In this document: one piece after another, positions 22,390-33,300 of the stretch
Layout of the letters: each line of letters starts with the position of its first letter
How positions within the stretch are numbered: position 1 is the stretch's first letter
Source of the DNA: Zeugodacus cucurbitae
Taxonomy: Eukaryota; Arthropoda; Insecta; Diptera; Tephritidae
Direction of reading: 5' to 3'
Assembly: GCF_028554725.1 (NCBI RefSeq)
Contig: NC_071668.1
Coordinates: forward strand, 73,091,719-73,155,718
Length of the DNA stretch: 64,000 nucleotides
Made by a program: the position numbers and the translations under genes
The notes under the pieces: generated by a model
Told to the model about the DNA's origin: nothing
Database searches by the model: none
What the model saw: only the letters and a program-made list of their open reading frames with translations

Positions 22390-22920
22390 GGCGTAGGAAT
22401 CGCTTTAAGCGATTATAGCCGAATCCACCAGAGCGCGCCACTCATTCCTCCTTTTTGCTTTTTGGCGCCAACTGGAAACACCAAGCGAAGCCAGGTCCCT
22501 TTCGACCTGCTCCTTCCATCGGAGTGGAGGTCTCCCTCTTCCTCGGCTTCCACCAGCGGGTACTGTATCGAACACTTCCAGAACTGAAGCACTTCCGTCC
22601 ATTCGAAAAACATGACCTAGCCAGCGTAGCCGCTGTCTTTTTATTCGCTGAACTATGTCAATGTCGTCGTATAAATCGTACAGCTCATCGTTCCATCGTC
22701 TGCGGTATTCGCCGTTGCCAATGTTCAAAGGATCATAAATCTTGCGCAAAACCTTTCTCTCAAAAACCCCAAGAGTCGTCTCATCGGATGTTGTCATCGT
22801 CCACGCTTCAGCGCCATACATCAGGACGGGAATAATGAGCGACTTATAGAGTTTGATTTTGGTTCGTCGAGAGAGGACTTTACTTTTCAATTGCCTACTT
22901 AGTCCATAGTAGCACCTGTT
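22390..22920 (-). mobile_element. RTE-like LINE 3' end, copy 3 (uninterrupted 161-codon frame)
   Basis: From 22890 down to 22405 the frame is open. It reads through SKVLSRRTKIKLYKSLIIPV, LMYGAEAWTMTTSDETTLGV, FERKVLRKIYDPLNIGNGEY and LRWLGHVFRMD to a basic tail. This is the thumb and C-terminal region of a LINE reverse transcriptase, here 5'-truncated. The lack of stops, compared with the copies at 17440 and 20285, suggests a younger insertion. The catalytic YxDD region is absent. Confidence 0.87.
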
Positions 22921-23094
22921 GGCAACAGATTATTACTTTCACTAAAAATATTTGGTTATGCGTTAGGCGCTGTTAGTCGTCGTTGGTAAACAAGCGATAG
23001 AAGATGAGTCTTAAAGAGAAATAGATAGTAAAGCGGTTTTTCAATAAGAGCGGTGCAAAAGTAAATAAAACAAAAAAACGCTTTGGAAAGTCCA

Positions 23095-23640
23095 GACGCT
23101 GAACCCAACTTTCGACGGTTTTCAAGTATAAATCGGCCGATACTGCTGCAATTTCACGTTCGATATTCGTACGAAGGCATCAATCGCCGCTGGCTTGTTG
23201 GCATAGACCATAGACTTGACGTAGCCCCATAGGAAATAGTCTAACGGAGTCAAATCGCACAACCGAGTCTTCGTGTGGTTTGCTGCCTGACCAATAACGC
23301 ATATTTTGCTTATTGACGAAGCCATTCAGCCCTCATCGTTGAAAATTATTGTTCTATGAAAATCCGGATCATTTTTAAGTTGTTGCTCAGCCGAATTCAC
23401 GAACATACGACGATTCTGATGGTCAAGTGGCTTCAGTTCTTGCGTCAATTTGATCTTATAAGGATGTAGGCCAAGATCTTTTCGCAAAATTCGCCACACA
23501 GAGATGCCCAACGCTTGAGAACGACGTAGGTTAAGGCCACTGACTGACTCCAAATTTCGGTAGTAAATTTAAATAATTTCCACTCATTGTTGGATCGCAT
23601 ATCTTTTCATGATGAAATGGCAAACCTTACTGAAGAAAAA
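23095..23640 (-). mobile_element. Mariner-like transposase relic with deleted core
   Basis: The frame from 23553 gives LRRSQALGISVWRILRKDLG, LHPYKIKLTQELKPLDHQNR, RMFVNSAEQQLKNDPDF and IIFNDEG, which includes the first catalytic Asp. After a stop the sequence jumps to LCDLTPLDYFLWGYVKSMVY, which carries the last catalytic region. The ~110 residues normally between, with the second Asp, are missing. It is an internally deleted relic of the group annotated in insects as SETMAR-like or mariner transposase. Confidence 0.82.
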
Positions 23641-25014
23641 TGTCAAATATGGCGTCGTTTGTTGTCCCTATTAGTCTACTTTTTATGTACCTAGATTCCT
23701 TACGTTTGCCAAACAAATTTAGAACCGTTTTAGTAGTTAGAAAAATCATTTTAAAAAATGTTCTATGAAGAAATTACTGTTATATGGTTGTTGGTAACCC
23801 TTAATACAAATCAAAAAGTAGCCTAGTAAATCCGATTTTTCTGCAAAGCGCTTATCTGACATCGATTAACAGACAGTTGAAGCAAGAGAGATGGATCAGC
23901 TGAACTTATTTGACATATTTCTGTCGATCTTGGATATCAGTTCTTAATTAAATGACCGAAATATGCTCCGAAACCTTTTTAAATTTAGAATGACCCATAA
24001 GGGCTTTCTTCAAAGGAAATAAATCCAATTGAAATAGATCTCCGAAAACTCTTCATGGCATACGTAAATCTGTTCATTCTAGGAAATACCAACAGAGAGA
24101 GTAAAGCTCAATTGACTACCCCTATTGATATCTTATGCAAATCTATATATATGTAATTGCAATACATAATGTCATAATAAAGTATGCTCGGTAAATATGG
24201 GAATTCACGCAAAAAAAATGTCGCATGAAATTGTTTGGAAAATGATTGACGTTAATAAGCAGATTAATAGACGTATTATTGCATAATTCTGAAATTATGC
24301 TCCATATTTTCATACATTTGTGCATTAAGTGTAAGTGTATATAGATACCTAGTAAATAACCATAATGAGCATGCTTCGCACAATAAAGTGTAATGTTGTT
24401 AATTTCATTTCAGCAACAATGATTTTTGGTTCAATCAACTCGACTGGCTGTCTGTCTGTCTGTCATGTGGACAATTGATGGCTAACAAATGGCAGCTAAA
24501 TCGAAACGTTGGATTAATGTACACCCATAATTTGCCAGCTGATGAGCAATGGAGTTAATGAAAGAAGTGCAAAATTATAATAAATAAATAAACCAGGCTA
24601 ATTGCAAAGGCGGAAGACTTTTTGCACAAGTCACGCAATTGCCACTTTGCAAATAAATATTAAAAAAATATAATAAAATTTTGTTTTATTTTCCTTATCC
24701 ATAATCAAATTGTATATTGACTTAGTTAATATTTGGCTTATTTCCGCATTTAAAATACATATATTTTTTTCAATTGCACTAAGCAAAAAATTTAGAGTTT
24801 TACTCTGTCGCAATTTCGTTGGTAAAAGTAAATTTTTATTAAAAAAAAACTATTATCCGAAATTACAAATTAAATGCAACAAAGTGTGGCTGCATTTGAA
24901 ATGAAAAATTTTATTACCGTTATTTGAGTCTGTCTAAACGTGCATGTAATTGTCTGCCACACAATTGGGCGCTGTAATTAAATTCGCTCCAATGACCAAA
25001 TACTTCCAAAAAAG
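23641..25014. other. Intergenic AT-rich DNA
   Basis: No coding or RNA gene is recognisable. The TCTGTCTGTCTGTC motif at ~24450 is a short microsatellite. Confidence 0.45.
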
Positions 25015-25636
25015 AATAAAAAACAAGAAAAAACGTTAACTTCGGCTGTACCGAAGCTAATATACCCTTCACAGGTGCAATTCTTTTAGTAACTATAAGT
25101 TTAAGCAAATCTAAAGACGTAAGAAAAAGTAAGTAAAAAAACAGAAAAGTTTTCCATACAAGCCATTGATTCCGATCGTTTAGTTTGTATGGCAGCTATA
25201 TGCTATAGTGAACCGATCTGAACAATTTTTTCGGTGATTAAATTATTTCTATGAACAATAACTCACACCAAATTTCATGAAGATATGTAGTAAAATGCGG
25301 AAGTTTTCCATACAAGCCCTTGATTCCGATCGTTCAGTTTGTATGGCAGCTATATGATATAGTGGTCCGATATCGGTAGTTCCGACAAATGAACAGCTTC
25401 TTGAAGAGAAAATAACATCTGAAAATTTGAAAACGATATCTCAAAAACTGAAGGACTAGTTCGTATATATACAGACAGACAGACGGACGGACGGAGAGAC
25501 AGACAGACGGGCATGGCTAAATCGACTCAGTTCAACATACTGATCATTTATATATATACTTTATAGGGCCTCCGGCGCTTCCTTCTGGATGTTACAAACT
25601 TCGTGACAAACTTAATATACCCTGTTCAGGGTATAT
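25015..25636 (+). repeat. Dispersed repeat family B, copy 2
   Basis: It has the same start (AACAAGAAAAAACGTTAAC, GCTAATATACCCTTCACAGG) and end (AATATACCCTGTTCAGGGTA) as the copy at 12145-12888. It is shorter because it lacks one ~150 bp internal unit. The GACAGACAGACGG run is expanded relative to copy 1. Confidence 0.8.
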
Positions 25637-26279
25637 AGACCGTACACCCATACAAATATTTACCCAAAAAGAATTTTTCTTTTTTTTTCGTCATTTTCAT
25701 ATCATTTTTTATTAGCCCAACTGTCACTGAGGCCAAAATAATAAAAGTGTTTAAATGGTCATTAAACTTTATAGTAGTTAAAAGTGATATACCACGTTGT
25801 ATATTACCATGGATGGTTGGTAAATGCCACAAAAAAAGGGTCAACCGGAAATAATCGTTTAGTAAAAGTGAATGTCCAGCAAACATGTGTAATTTTGTGT
25901 ATATGGAAATTATGTTATTATGGCAAAAAATGCTTTCAAAATTAACTTTAATTTTACTTAGATACACTCTTCAGTTGAACGGATAAAATGCTTACATGTC
26001 ATAATTTTAAATTCTTTTACTGAAGATCACTTTGTTGTAAGCTTTTATCTACTACTATAAGTAATGGCGAGACCTCTAGCATCGTTAATATATCTCGCTC
26101 GGAGAATCGTAGAGAACATAAGATAAATTATGGGCATGAAAAAATATGCTCTCCATAAAGACCTTTAGCATTTAGTTGGTAATATATTATAGTCAACTCC
26201 TCTCTAATGTTAAACTGAGTTGGTATTATTAAGAGGTACAAAATTTTAGACGCCATTCCCCTCTCATTGGGAGGTTTCA

Positions 26280-28080
26280 TGTGCAGCACGCAGACAAAGT
26301 GAAGCTTATCCGAATCAGGAAGCTCTCGTGGAAGTCCTGTACTGCTGTAGAGTAGCTACTGAAAAAAAGGTGACAGGTCTAACAAAAAGGGATCTTCCGG
26401 CTCTATGAGACCATAGAGTTTAGCCAATAAAGTTTTATGGTGTTGTCGTCAGGTGAATGGCCCTAAGAAAAGTAAGTTGGAGCGATTCCAGAGAGTGGCT
26501 CTCAATGGAATTTGCCTAAATTAAAGTGTCCCGAACAAGGACACTCTGGAATCCTCCGTCAGTTCACTTGCATTCCTGACTTGAACCACATCACCGCGGA
26601 ACCGAAGAGAACCAGATGGAGAAGTTGTTCAGTGAGCTGTTTCACAGACGGATCCAAGCTCAGGGGGAATGTGGGATGTGAAGTCTTCTGTAGGTAGTGC
26701 GGCCACTTTCAAAGTGATGTGTATTCACTGTGACAGCAGAGCGGCAATACTGGTCTTAAAATCGATGACAGTAGGCTCTAAAGTAGTTAAGGAGTGTATA
26801 ACCTCTTTATCAATAGATTCAAACTCCGCGGAATCGATGTAAACTGCAGAGCGGACCAGCTTGCAAGAGAGGGTACCCTAGCAGCATTGACATCGCCGTG
26901 GAAGCGGATGGGTAGGCCGTGCTACAATTGCTGGGCATACAGGGCCTAATCATTGAATCCGTTTCGATCGAAAAATGGTTCGATTCGATCGAAAAATTTT
27001 ACGTCGGAATCATTGAATCCGTATCGAAAATAAAATTTACGATCACATTGAACTCACTTATCGACTCGAAAAAACACATTCCGCTGCTAATAGATGTCGC
27101 TAATTACGAAATCATTGAATCCGCAAAATCGAAAATTTTGCTCGAAATCTATCCGTTGGTGAATGAGTTGCGGAAATGTAAAAGAAATAAACCATTTGGA
27201 AGTTTTTATGTAAACAATTACTGATGACGTACTAAATCATGTTTTAAATGGGTATTTTAGAGACGATAGACAAAAACGGACTAACAAAAATAAATTAAAA
27301 ATGTTTAAAAGTTTAAAAATGTTATAAAGTTGCCCACTCGAAATAGCGAAAGAATTTTCTTAAAGAGCCTCAGGAGAATTAAATATTTTTATGGAAGAAA
27401 TTTCTCGATAGTTAAATGTCAGTATTATTTTTTTTTTAACAAAGCAAAAAGCATAGATACTTTTTCATATTTATCGCATTTGTCGATAAAACAGTTTTAC
27501 GTTCTCACTTTGTGGTAAAGCAGTTTATCGACGGAATCAATGATTGCATGAACATTTTCGATCGAAAATCTTTATCGTATCGAAATCGAATTCGCTGCGG
27601 ATTCAATGATTAGGCCCACAGACTTCACGTAAGCTGGCCAAATGCTCTGTTTCCTGTGCATTGGTCCTTCCAGCTGTTTTCTCTTAGGAAAGTTCATCTT
27701 GGCGCATTCATAGGAGTACTTACTGAACATTGTCCAATAAGTAAGTACACATGCAGTGAGATTAGGGATCATACCAGACGCAAGTTGTCAAAGCTGTTTG
27801 GATGTAGCTGGGGAAAAATCATTAAAGCATTTCCTCCTTCAAGGTCCAGCATTCGCCAGAATGAGATTGAAACACTTCGAAAGGCAGACATAGCGAATTG
27901 ACTTAAGCCGACTTAAGAAATATGTAATAGTCCAAAGACTTTGTCGAATCGTTTTTTGATCCATTAGTAGTATTTCGTTGCCATAAAGGACAGTTGAAGC
28001 TGTCTAAGTGAGATTCTTTGCAGTCGTGGAGAACGAACCCTTTACCGAACTCAATATTTTTAAGGAATGAAGGAACTCCG
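26280..28080 (+). mobile_element. RNase H-bearing LINE fragment, copy 2, split by a nested element
   Basis: Broken frames encode SCFTDGSKLRGNVGC (first RNase H Asp), then CDSRAAILVLKSM, CRADQLAREG and SPWKRMG near 26700-26910. This is the order of an RNase H domain in an I/R1-type LINE. The element resumes after 27617 with text matching the LINE fragment at 8690-9300 (GTAAGCT, then ATTGTCCAATAAGTAAG, CTGTTTGGATG). Positions 26942-27617 are an insertion. Stops and frameshifts are frequent, so the copy is dead. Confidence 0.78.
26942..27617. mobile_element. Nested 676 bp DNA element with TIRs and repeated subterminal sites
   Basis: The ends are perfect 20 bp inverted repeats: GGGCCTAATCATTGAATCCG at 26942-26961 and its complement at 27598-27617. 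The core AATCATTGAATCCG recurs at 27008 and 27110 in the same direction, and (one mismatch) at 27532 in reverse. This gives pairs spaced 60 bp (left) and 66 bp (right). Several TCGATCGAAAA motifs lie beside them. The flanks share ACA (left ..CATACA, right ACAGAC..), a possible 3 bp target duplication. The element interrupts a LINE, so the insertion is younger than the LINE. The frame at 26919-27224 crosses the left end and has repeated IIESVS motifs that simply reflect the repeated DNA sites. The superfamily is unknown. Confidence 0.85.
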
Positions 28081-28129
28081 GAATTATGGTAAAGCAGTAA
28101 GAGCGTGAAATATCCTATTACAATCCATA

Positions 28130-28420
28130 TTAATATTATAAATGCGAAAGTAACTCTGTCTGTCTGTTACTCTTTCACTCCTAAACGGCTGAACGGATTT
28201 TGATGAAATTTGGTATGGTGATAGATGGTTACCTAAAAACGGATATAAGATCAAAATGATCACGTCATCGTACTTAGGGGGTAGGAAGTAGGCAGAAAAC
28301 TGAATTGAGTTAGTGATTTTTTTATGGTTTTTGCTGGGAGTTTTGCTCTATCATATTCCGGACGAAGTCGCAGGTAAAAGCTTGTATAAAATAAAGAGAA
28401 CTGTATTGCGAAGTTTAGTA
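28130..28420 (+). repeat. Dispersed insect repeat ('TATAAATGCGAAAGTAACTC' type)
   Basis: The text AATATTATAAATGCGAAAGT, AACTCTGTCTGTCTGTTACT, then GGATTTTGATGAAATTTGGT and GGACGAAGTCGCAGG is a combination I know as a widespread insect dispersed repeat. Class and true boundaries are not determined here. Confidence 0.45.
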
Positions 28421-28649
28421 ATGTAAATGTTATGCTTCAACCGTATATCCGGATCTGGACCACAGTCACTATTTCCTCTTCCCAGACCTAAGAGAATGTT
28501 ATCTAGCGATAAATCGACGAAACTAAGTGCTATTTTGAAACATAATATCAGTTGTGCTACAGAAGTGAGTGTTCAAAAGTTGAAAGATCGCTATAAACGG
28601 TACAACTTCTTCGATTTTGGAAAAAAAAAATTGTTTTGAAAAAAAAAAA

Positions 28650-28651
28650 AA

Positions 28652-28702
<51 letters not shown>
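28650..28702. repeat. (TA)n microsatellite
   Basis: About 50 bp of alternating TA with one TACATA interruption. It lies inside an A/T-rich zone that extends to ~29000. Confidence 0.9.
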
Positions 28703-28703
<1 letters not shown>

Positions 28704-30362
28704 AACAGTTATACAGTTTTTTTTATTTTTTTTTTTATTATTTTTTATTGAGTAAAGTGGTATAATAAATTATTTTTATATCATAAACGACAAAAACAAC
28801 TGACAAAGAGGTTTTTTTATATTAACAGACCAAAATAAATGTTTTTTTTTGCTGATACTAATTGATTCGTTTTTTTTTTAATTTTTTTTGGTCTCAATAT
28901 TTAATAAACTACGTATGTATATATTTAATATTATTTTTATGAAATAATTAAAATAAAAAATAAATTGTGAACTACCAAAAAAACAAAAATATAAAAACGA
29001 AATTAATATGGAATATAAAACAGCAACAAACAAATACTTGTACTAAAGAAACATACAATTTCACAGCGTAGTAGTCAATTTGGTGAAAGTTAAGAACAAA
29101 AACAAAAAATAAAATAAAAATATTAATTTTAATTTAAGTATGTATTGCTTTCGTAAGCCAAAATATGCAACTATTCGAGATTTGAATGTTTTTAGATGTA
29201 TGTATATTAGAAAAAAATTATATTTTTATTAGTTTAGTATATTTAGTTATGATAGCCTTTTTGGATTGTTTGTACGAGAAAGACATGCAAGAAACAGCAT
29301 GCGCAACATTACGAAGTTGAAATTTTTGGCAACTTTTAAACGAAAGCACCAAAATGCAATACAATAATATTGATTTGATTGATTTGTTGCTAGCAAAACT
29401 AGGTTACTTCATATATTTTTGTAGAAATCAATTTGCACAGTCAGTCCCATGCACAAAAGCCATAAACTACACTGCACTTCGAAAATTGTATTTTCCGTTA
29501 ATATTTTGTAAATGTTGCAGTAAAAAATATATGTCTGTCTGCGCAAGTATTCAGTTATTATACTACTATTTGGCATGAGACTTGTTTGCAAGCCATATAT
29601 GTACGTATGTATTACTAGTATTTTCACTAACTTAGCGTAAACGCGATCAACACGAAGCTTTTTCGTGTATATTAACCAGCAATTACAACAAAAATTTACA
29701 AACTTTCCATTTTCTTTTTTGTTTTTTTTTTCTTCAAATTATAAATAATGTGTGTGTGTGTGGGTTTTTGTATATTTATGTACATATTGACAACAGAAGC
29801 TAACTAAGAAATATGCTATACACGTTCATTCATACAATTTGGGTGGCTACACTAAAAATATAATAAAAAAATATTTTCGAAACTGAGCTGAGGTATAAAT
29901 ATTGCAATGATTACATGTATTGTAAGCCATCATCAACGGTATAAGTTTTCAAAATGAAAATTTTACTAAAAATAAAAACTGCACGCGATCAACTGCAACT
30001 GCATATAACAGTACTACTACGATTTGTACTAGCAACGCACATGCGCATACATACACACGGAAACACACACAAAATGGTGCTAGATAATATATAAGATAAT
30101 GCGAGTTATATGTAAACATAACGCTAAAAAATACACTACACTACGTTGTAAAACTTAAAAAGTATATGTTTTCAACAAAAAAAAAGTAGTTGTTGTTGTT
30201 GTTGTAGGCGTTTCAGCTTCTTTCCACCGAACGGTTCCAGTATGCTTTCACATAACTTATTATTGCCTTAACTAAAATCTAGACTTATAGCAGCGCAACG
30301 TTAATGCTTTAAAGCGCATTGCACTGGTGTGCACACTGAGCCGTCGGTGCGTTGGCCTAATC
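28703..30362. other. AT-rich DNA downstream of Pect, probably including its 3' UTR
   Basis: No ORF of substance is present. The part closest to 30362 should be Pect 3' UTR; no single AATAAA stands out. A GTT triplet run lies at 30189-30206. Confidence 0.4.
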
Positions 30363-33300
30363 CTAACCAGCTTTCTGTGTTTGCTTGGCACGTTGCAACG
30401 CCTCGAATGCCTCACACTCCTTCTTCTCTTTGGCTTTGTTGCGACGCTCATATTCGAGCCGATGCGAAATAATACGTTCCACAATGAGTTCGGTTGTCAT
30501 GGAGTTTGTGGAATCGATCAGTGTGAAGATGCCACGTGTCTTTGGTAAAGCGTAAGGATCGATTTTGCCATCTTCGAATGCAATCGGTGTTTGGCCATGG
30601 CACACAACGTCGATTTTGAAATGATCCAGCAGATCTTCGGTGACACAATAGGGTGCGCCGATGACCACCTCATTGACGTACTGTAAGGAGAAATATTCGA
30701 TGTTAATATTTTAACTAAAAATAATTATTTTTTTATCTATAAATTTAGCTCTTTTTATGCTCTCGCAACAAAGTTGAAAATGGGCGAAATCGGACAACTG
30801 CCACGCCCAAAAATGGCGAAAACCAAAAAATCATAAAGTGTTATAAATAAAGCTATAAAAGTAAAAAGCAAATCGCGCTATTTGGATGTTGTGTTTTTGG
30901 GAAAGTGGGCGTGATCCCGCCCCCAAATAGGTTTTTTGTATATATCTCGCAAACCAATAAAGCTATATAAACTAAACTTTCTGCAGTCACTTCCCTTACG
31001 TACCCCAATACACACCATAAAAATAGGTGAAATCGTTTAATAACCACGCCCACCTCCCATACAAAGGATCGCTAAACGATGGAGCTGCGCCCGTTCGCGG
31101 CCTTTTTCCGAGAGAGGATTCTCCCTCCTGCGATCTTTGCCGCTTTACTGTTGGGGCCGGCTTCCGCCCTGAGGCCTCTTTCGCTCAGCACATTCTTGGC
31201 CCATTCGAGCATGATGCTGTAACGCTCCACAATCTTGGTGGCCAGACGTCGGTACGATTTCAACTCCCTAGCCGGAGTTTTCCGGTTTCTCTTCGGCCCT
31301 TTCGCTCCTGTGGAAGCTACCATGAGTCTAGCAGAGGTTCCTTTGCTAGTGCTGGCGATCTCGCCAGGCAACTCAGCCTTATTGTGGTCAGCAATCGGCA
31401 GGACTCCGCCGACACCTCCCGTCCGTCCGTCAGTTGCTTTCCCGGAGACAGAGGCCGCCCTATTCCTGTTGGACAATCTGGGAGGGAACGATTTCGTCCT
31501 CACCTCAGGTGCCAAGCTCCCACCCGAGACCAGGATGGATCCAGGTGTCGGTTCCGACTTCCTTTCACCTTCCAATGTACTGCTGTCGTTATTGTTCTCG
31601 TTCGTTGTGTTGTTTTTGTTCCATATAACTCAAGTTTGGATTCCATCTGATCCATCCCCAATGAGGATAGCGGAATAAAACTGTATACAAATACTGTATA
31701 TGATTATACAAATACTGTATATGATCTGTGGCATCACTTGCGGAAAAATTGTCGAAATCGAACTATAACTTTTTAATGTCCTGAATATCGAATATGAAGA
31801 ACTCAGCGCCTTAGGGTAATTTTTCACCGAAAATATCGGTAAATCTTTCAGATATCTTAATTTAATTCAGAGGAAATACTTTTCTTCTAATAGTGTGTCT
31901 CTGTACCAAAAAATGGTTAAAATCGGGTTATAACTTCTCTTAGGTCCCATATACCTAATTAGAGAATGTTCAAAAATACGATGAGCTTTGTTCCGCATAT
32001 TGAGTGTATAGTCTTAGATATAGTGTATTTTGGTGGTAAAATCGGTTCAGGAATTACCTCCGCCCTCATATACTATTTATGATGATTTTCGTTATTCTAT
32101 TGGATTTTATACCGAATATCTGTCATATATATAGTGTTATCTTAATAAAATTTCATCAATAAATTGCGAGAGTATAAAATGTTCGGTTACACCCTTAGCC
32201 CTTCCTTACTTGTTATTTAAAAATTGCTTTCTTGTTCTCAACTCACCTTACACGCTAGCACACTGAGCACGCGTTCATGCAAATTCATGATGGGATAGTT
32301 GCTACCCTTGTATGAATTCACCACGGGATCTGTATGCAGGCCAACAATCAAGTAATCACCTAACTCACGCGCCTTCTCCAAGAAATCTAAATGGCCCACG
32401 TGAAAGAGATCGAAAGCGCCGGCTACATAGACCTGTTCAAAAATACATAAATGAAAATTTAATTTTTTTCTATTCTATTTTTATATATACATACGTATAC
32501 TTTTATATAAACACAGTTGAACTGCCATAACTCCAAGTTATCCATAACTAGAACTCTTGCATTGGCAATAGAAATCAAATTTCATACAAATTAGCTTTCA
32601 TAACTAGAAGTCTCTCTAACTTGAAGAGTTTTCTTTTGATTCTGGTGAGTCGAGGAGTTAGGAAAGTTCAACTGTATTTATATTACAACAATTTTTTACT
32701 TACAATTTTATCATTCGTCTTTGGTGGTTTGCCATCGCTGAATTGTATGATCTTCTGTGTTGTTGGCAAAAATTGACTGCAACCGGTCCATGGACTCTTC
32801 GCCGATGAGTCTTGTCCCATATTTGATGAACCTGATGATAATTTCATTTTTTGTACTTTTTTAGTTAAGTCTGTTTGATTTTGTTTATTATTCATTTATA
32901 TGCACAAAATTTTTGTTAATGAATGCACAAAATTTCATAAACAATTTTACGTTCAATTTCAATTTCAATTTCAGTCGTATTTTGATTTTTTTGGTTTTTA
33001 GTACAGAGAGCACATAGCGTTGATAGTTGATAGCAGTTTCAAAGAGAGTGAGAGAGAGCGATACGCATGGAATGAATTAGGTAATACCATGCAATTGGCA
33101 TTGCATATTTTTAGGCGTTTTTTTTTTGTTATTGATTATTACAACGTTAATTTACAAGTGTTTAGCAAATTTTTTAGTGCAATAGCAGAGTTACGGTTTT
33201 AGTAATTAGCAAGTTACGAGTGATTTGATTGATTTTTGTTTTTTTGATTTTTCAATATCAGCATTTCAGTTAGATTTTTGATTTTTTTGTTTATTTTGTT

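Noticed and set aside
26919..27224. 101-codon frame with repeated IIESVS as a novel repeat protein
   Set aside because: It begins outside the left TIR and its amino-acid repeats are just translations of the AATCATTGAATCCG sites.
31027..31678. 207- and 147-codon plus-strand frames
   Set aside because: They are antisense to the LINE ORF1-like frame in GC-rich DNA, which tends to be open on both strands, and they cross the insertion borders.
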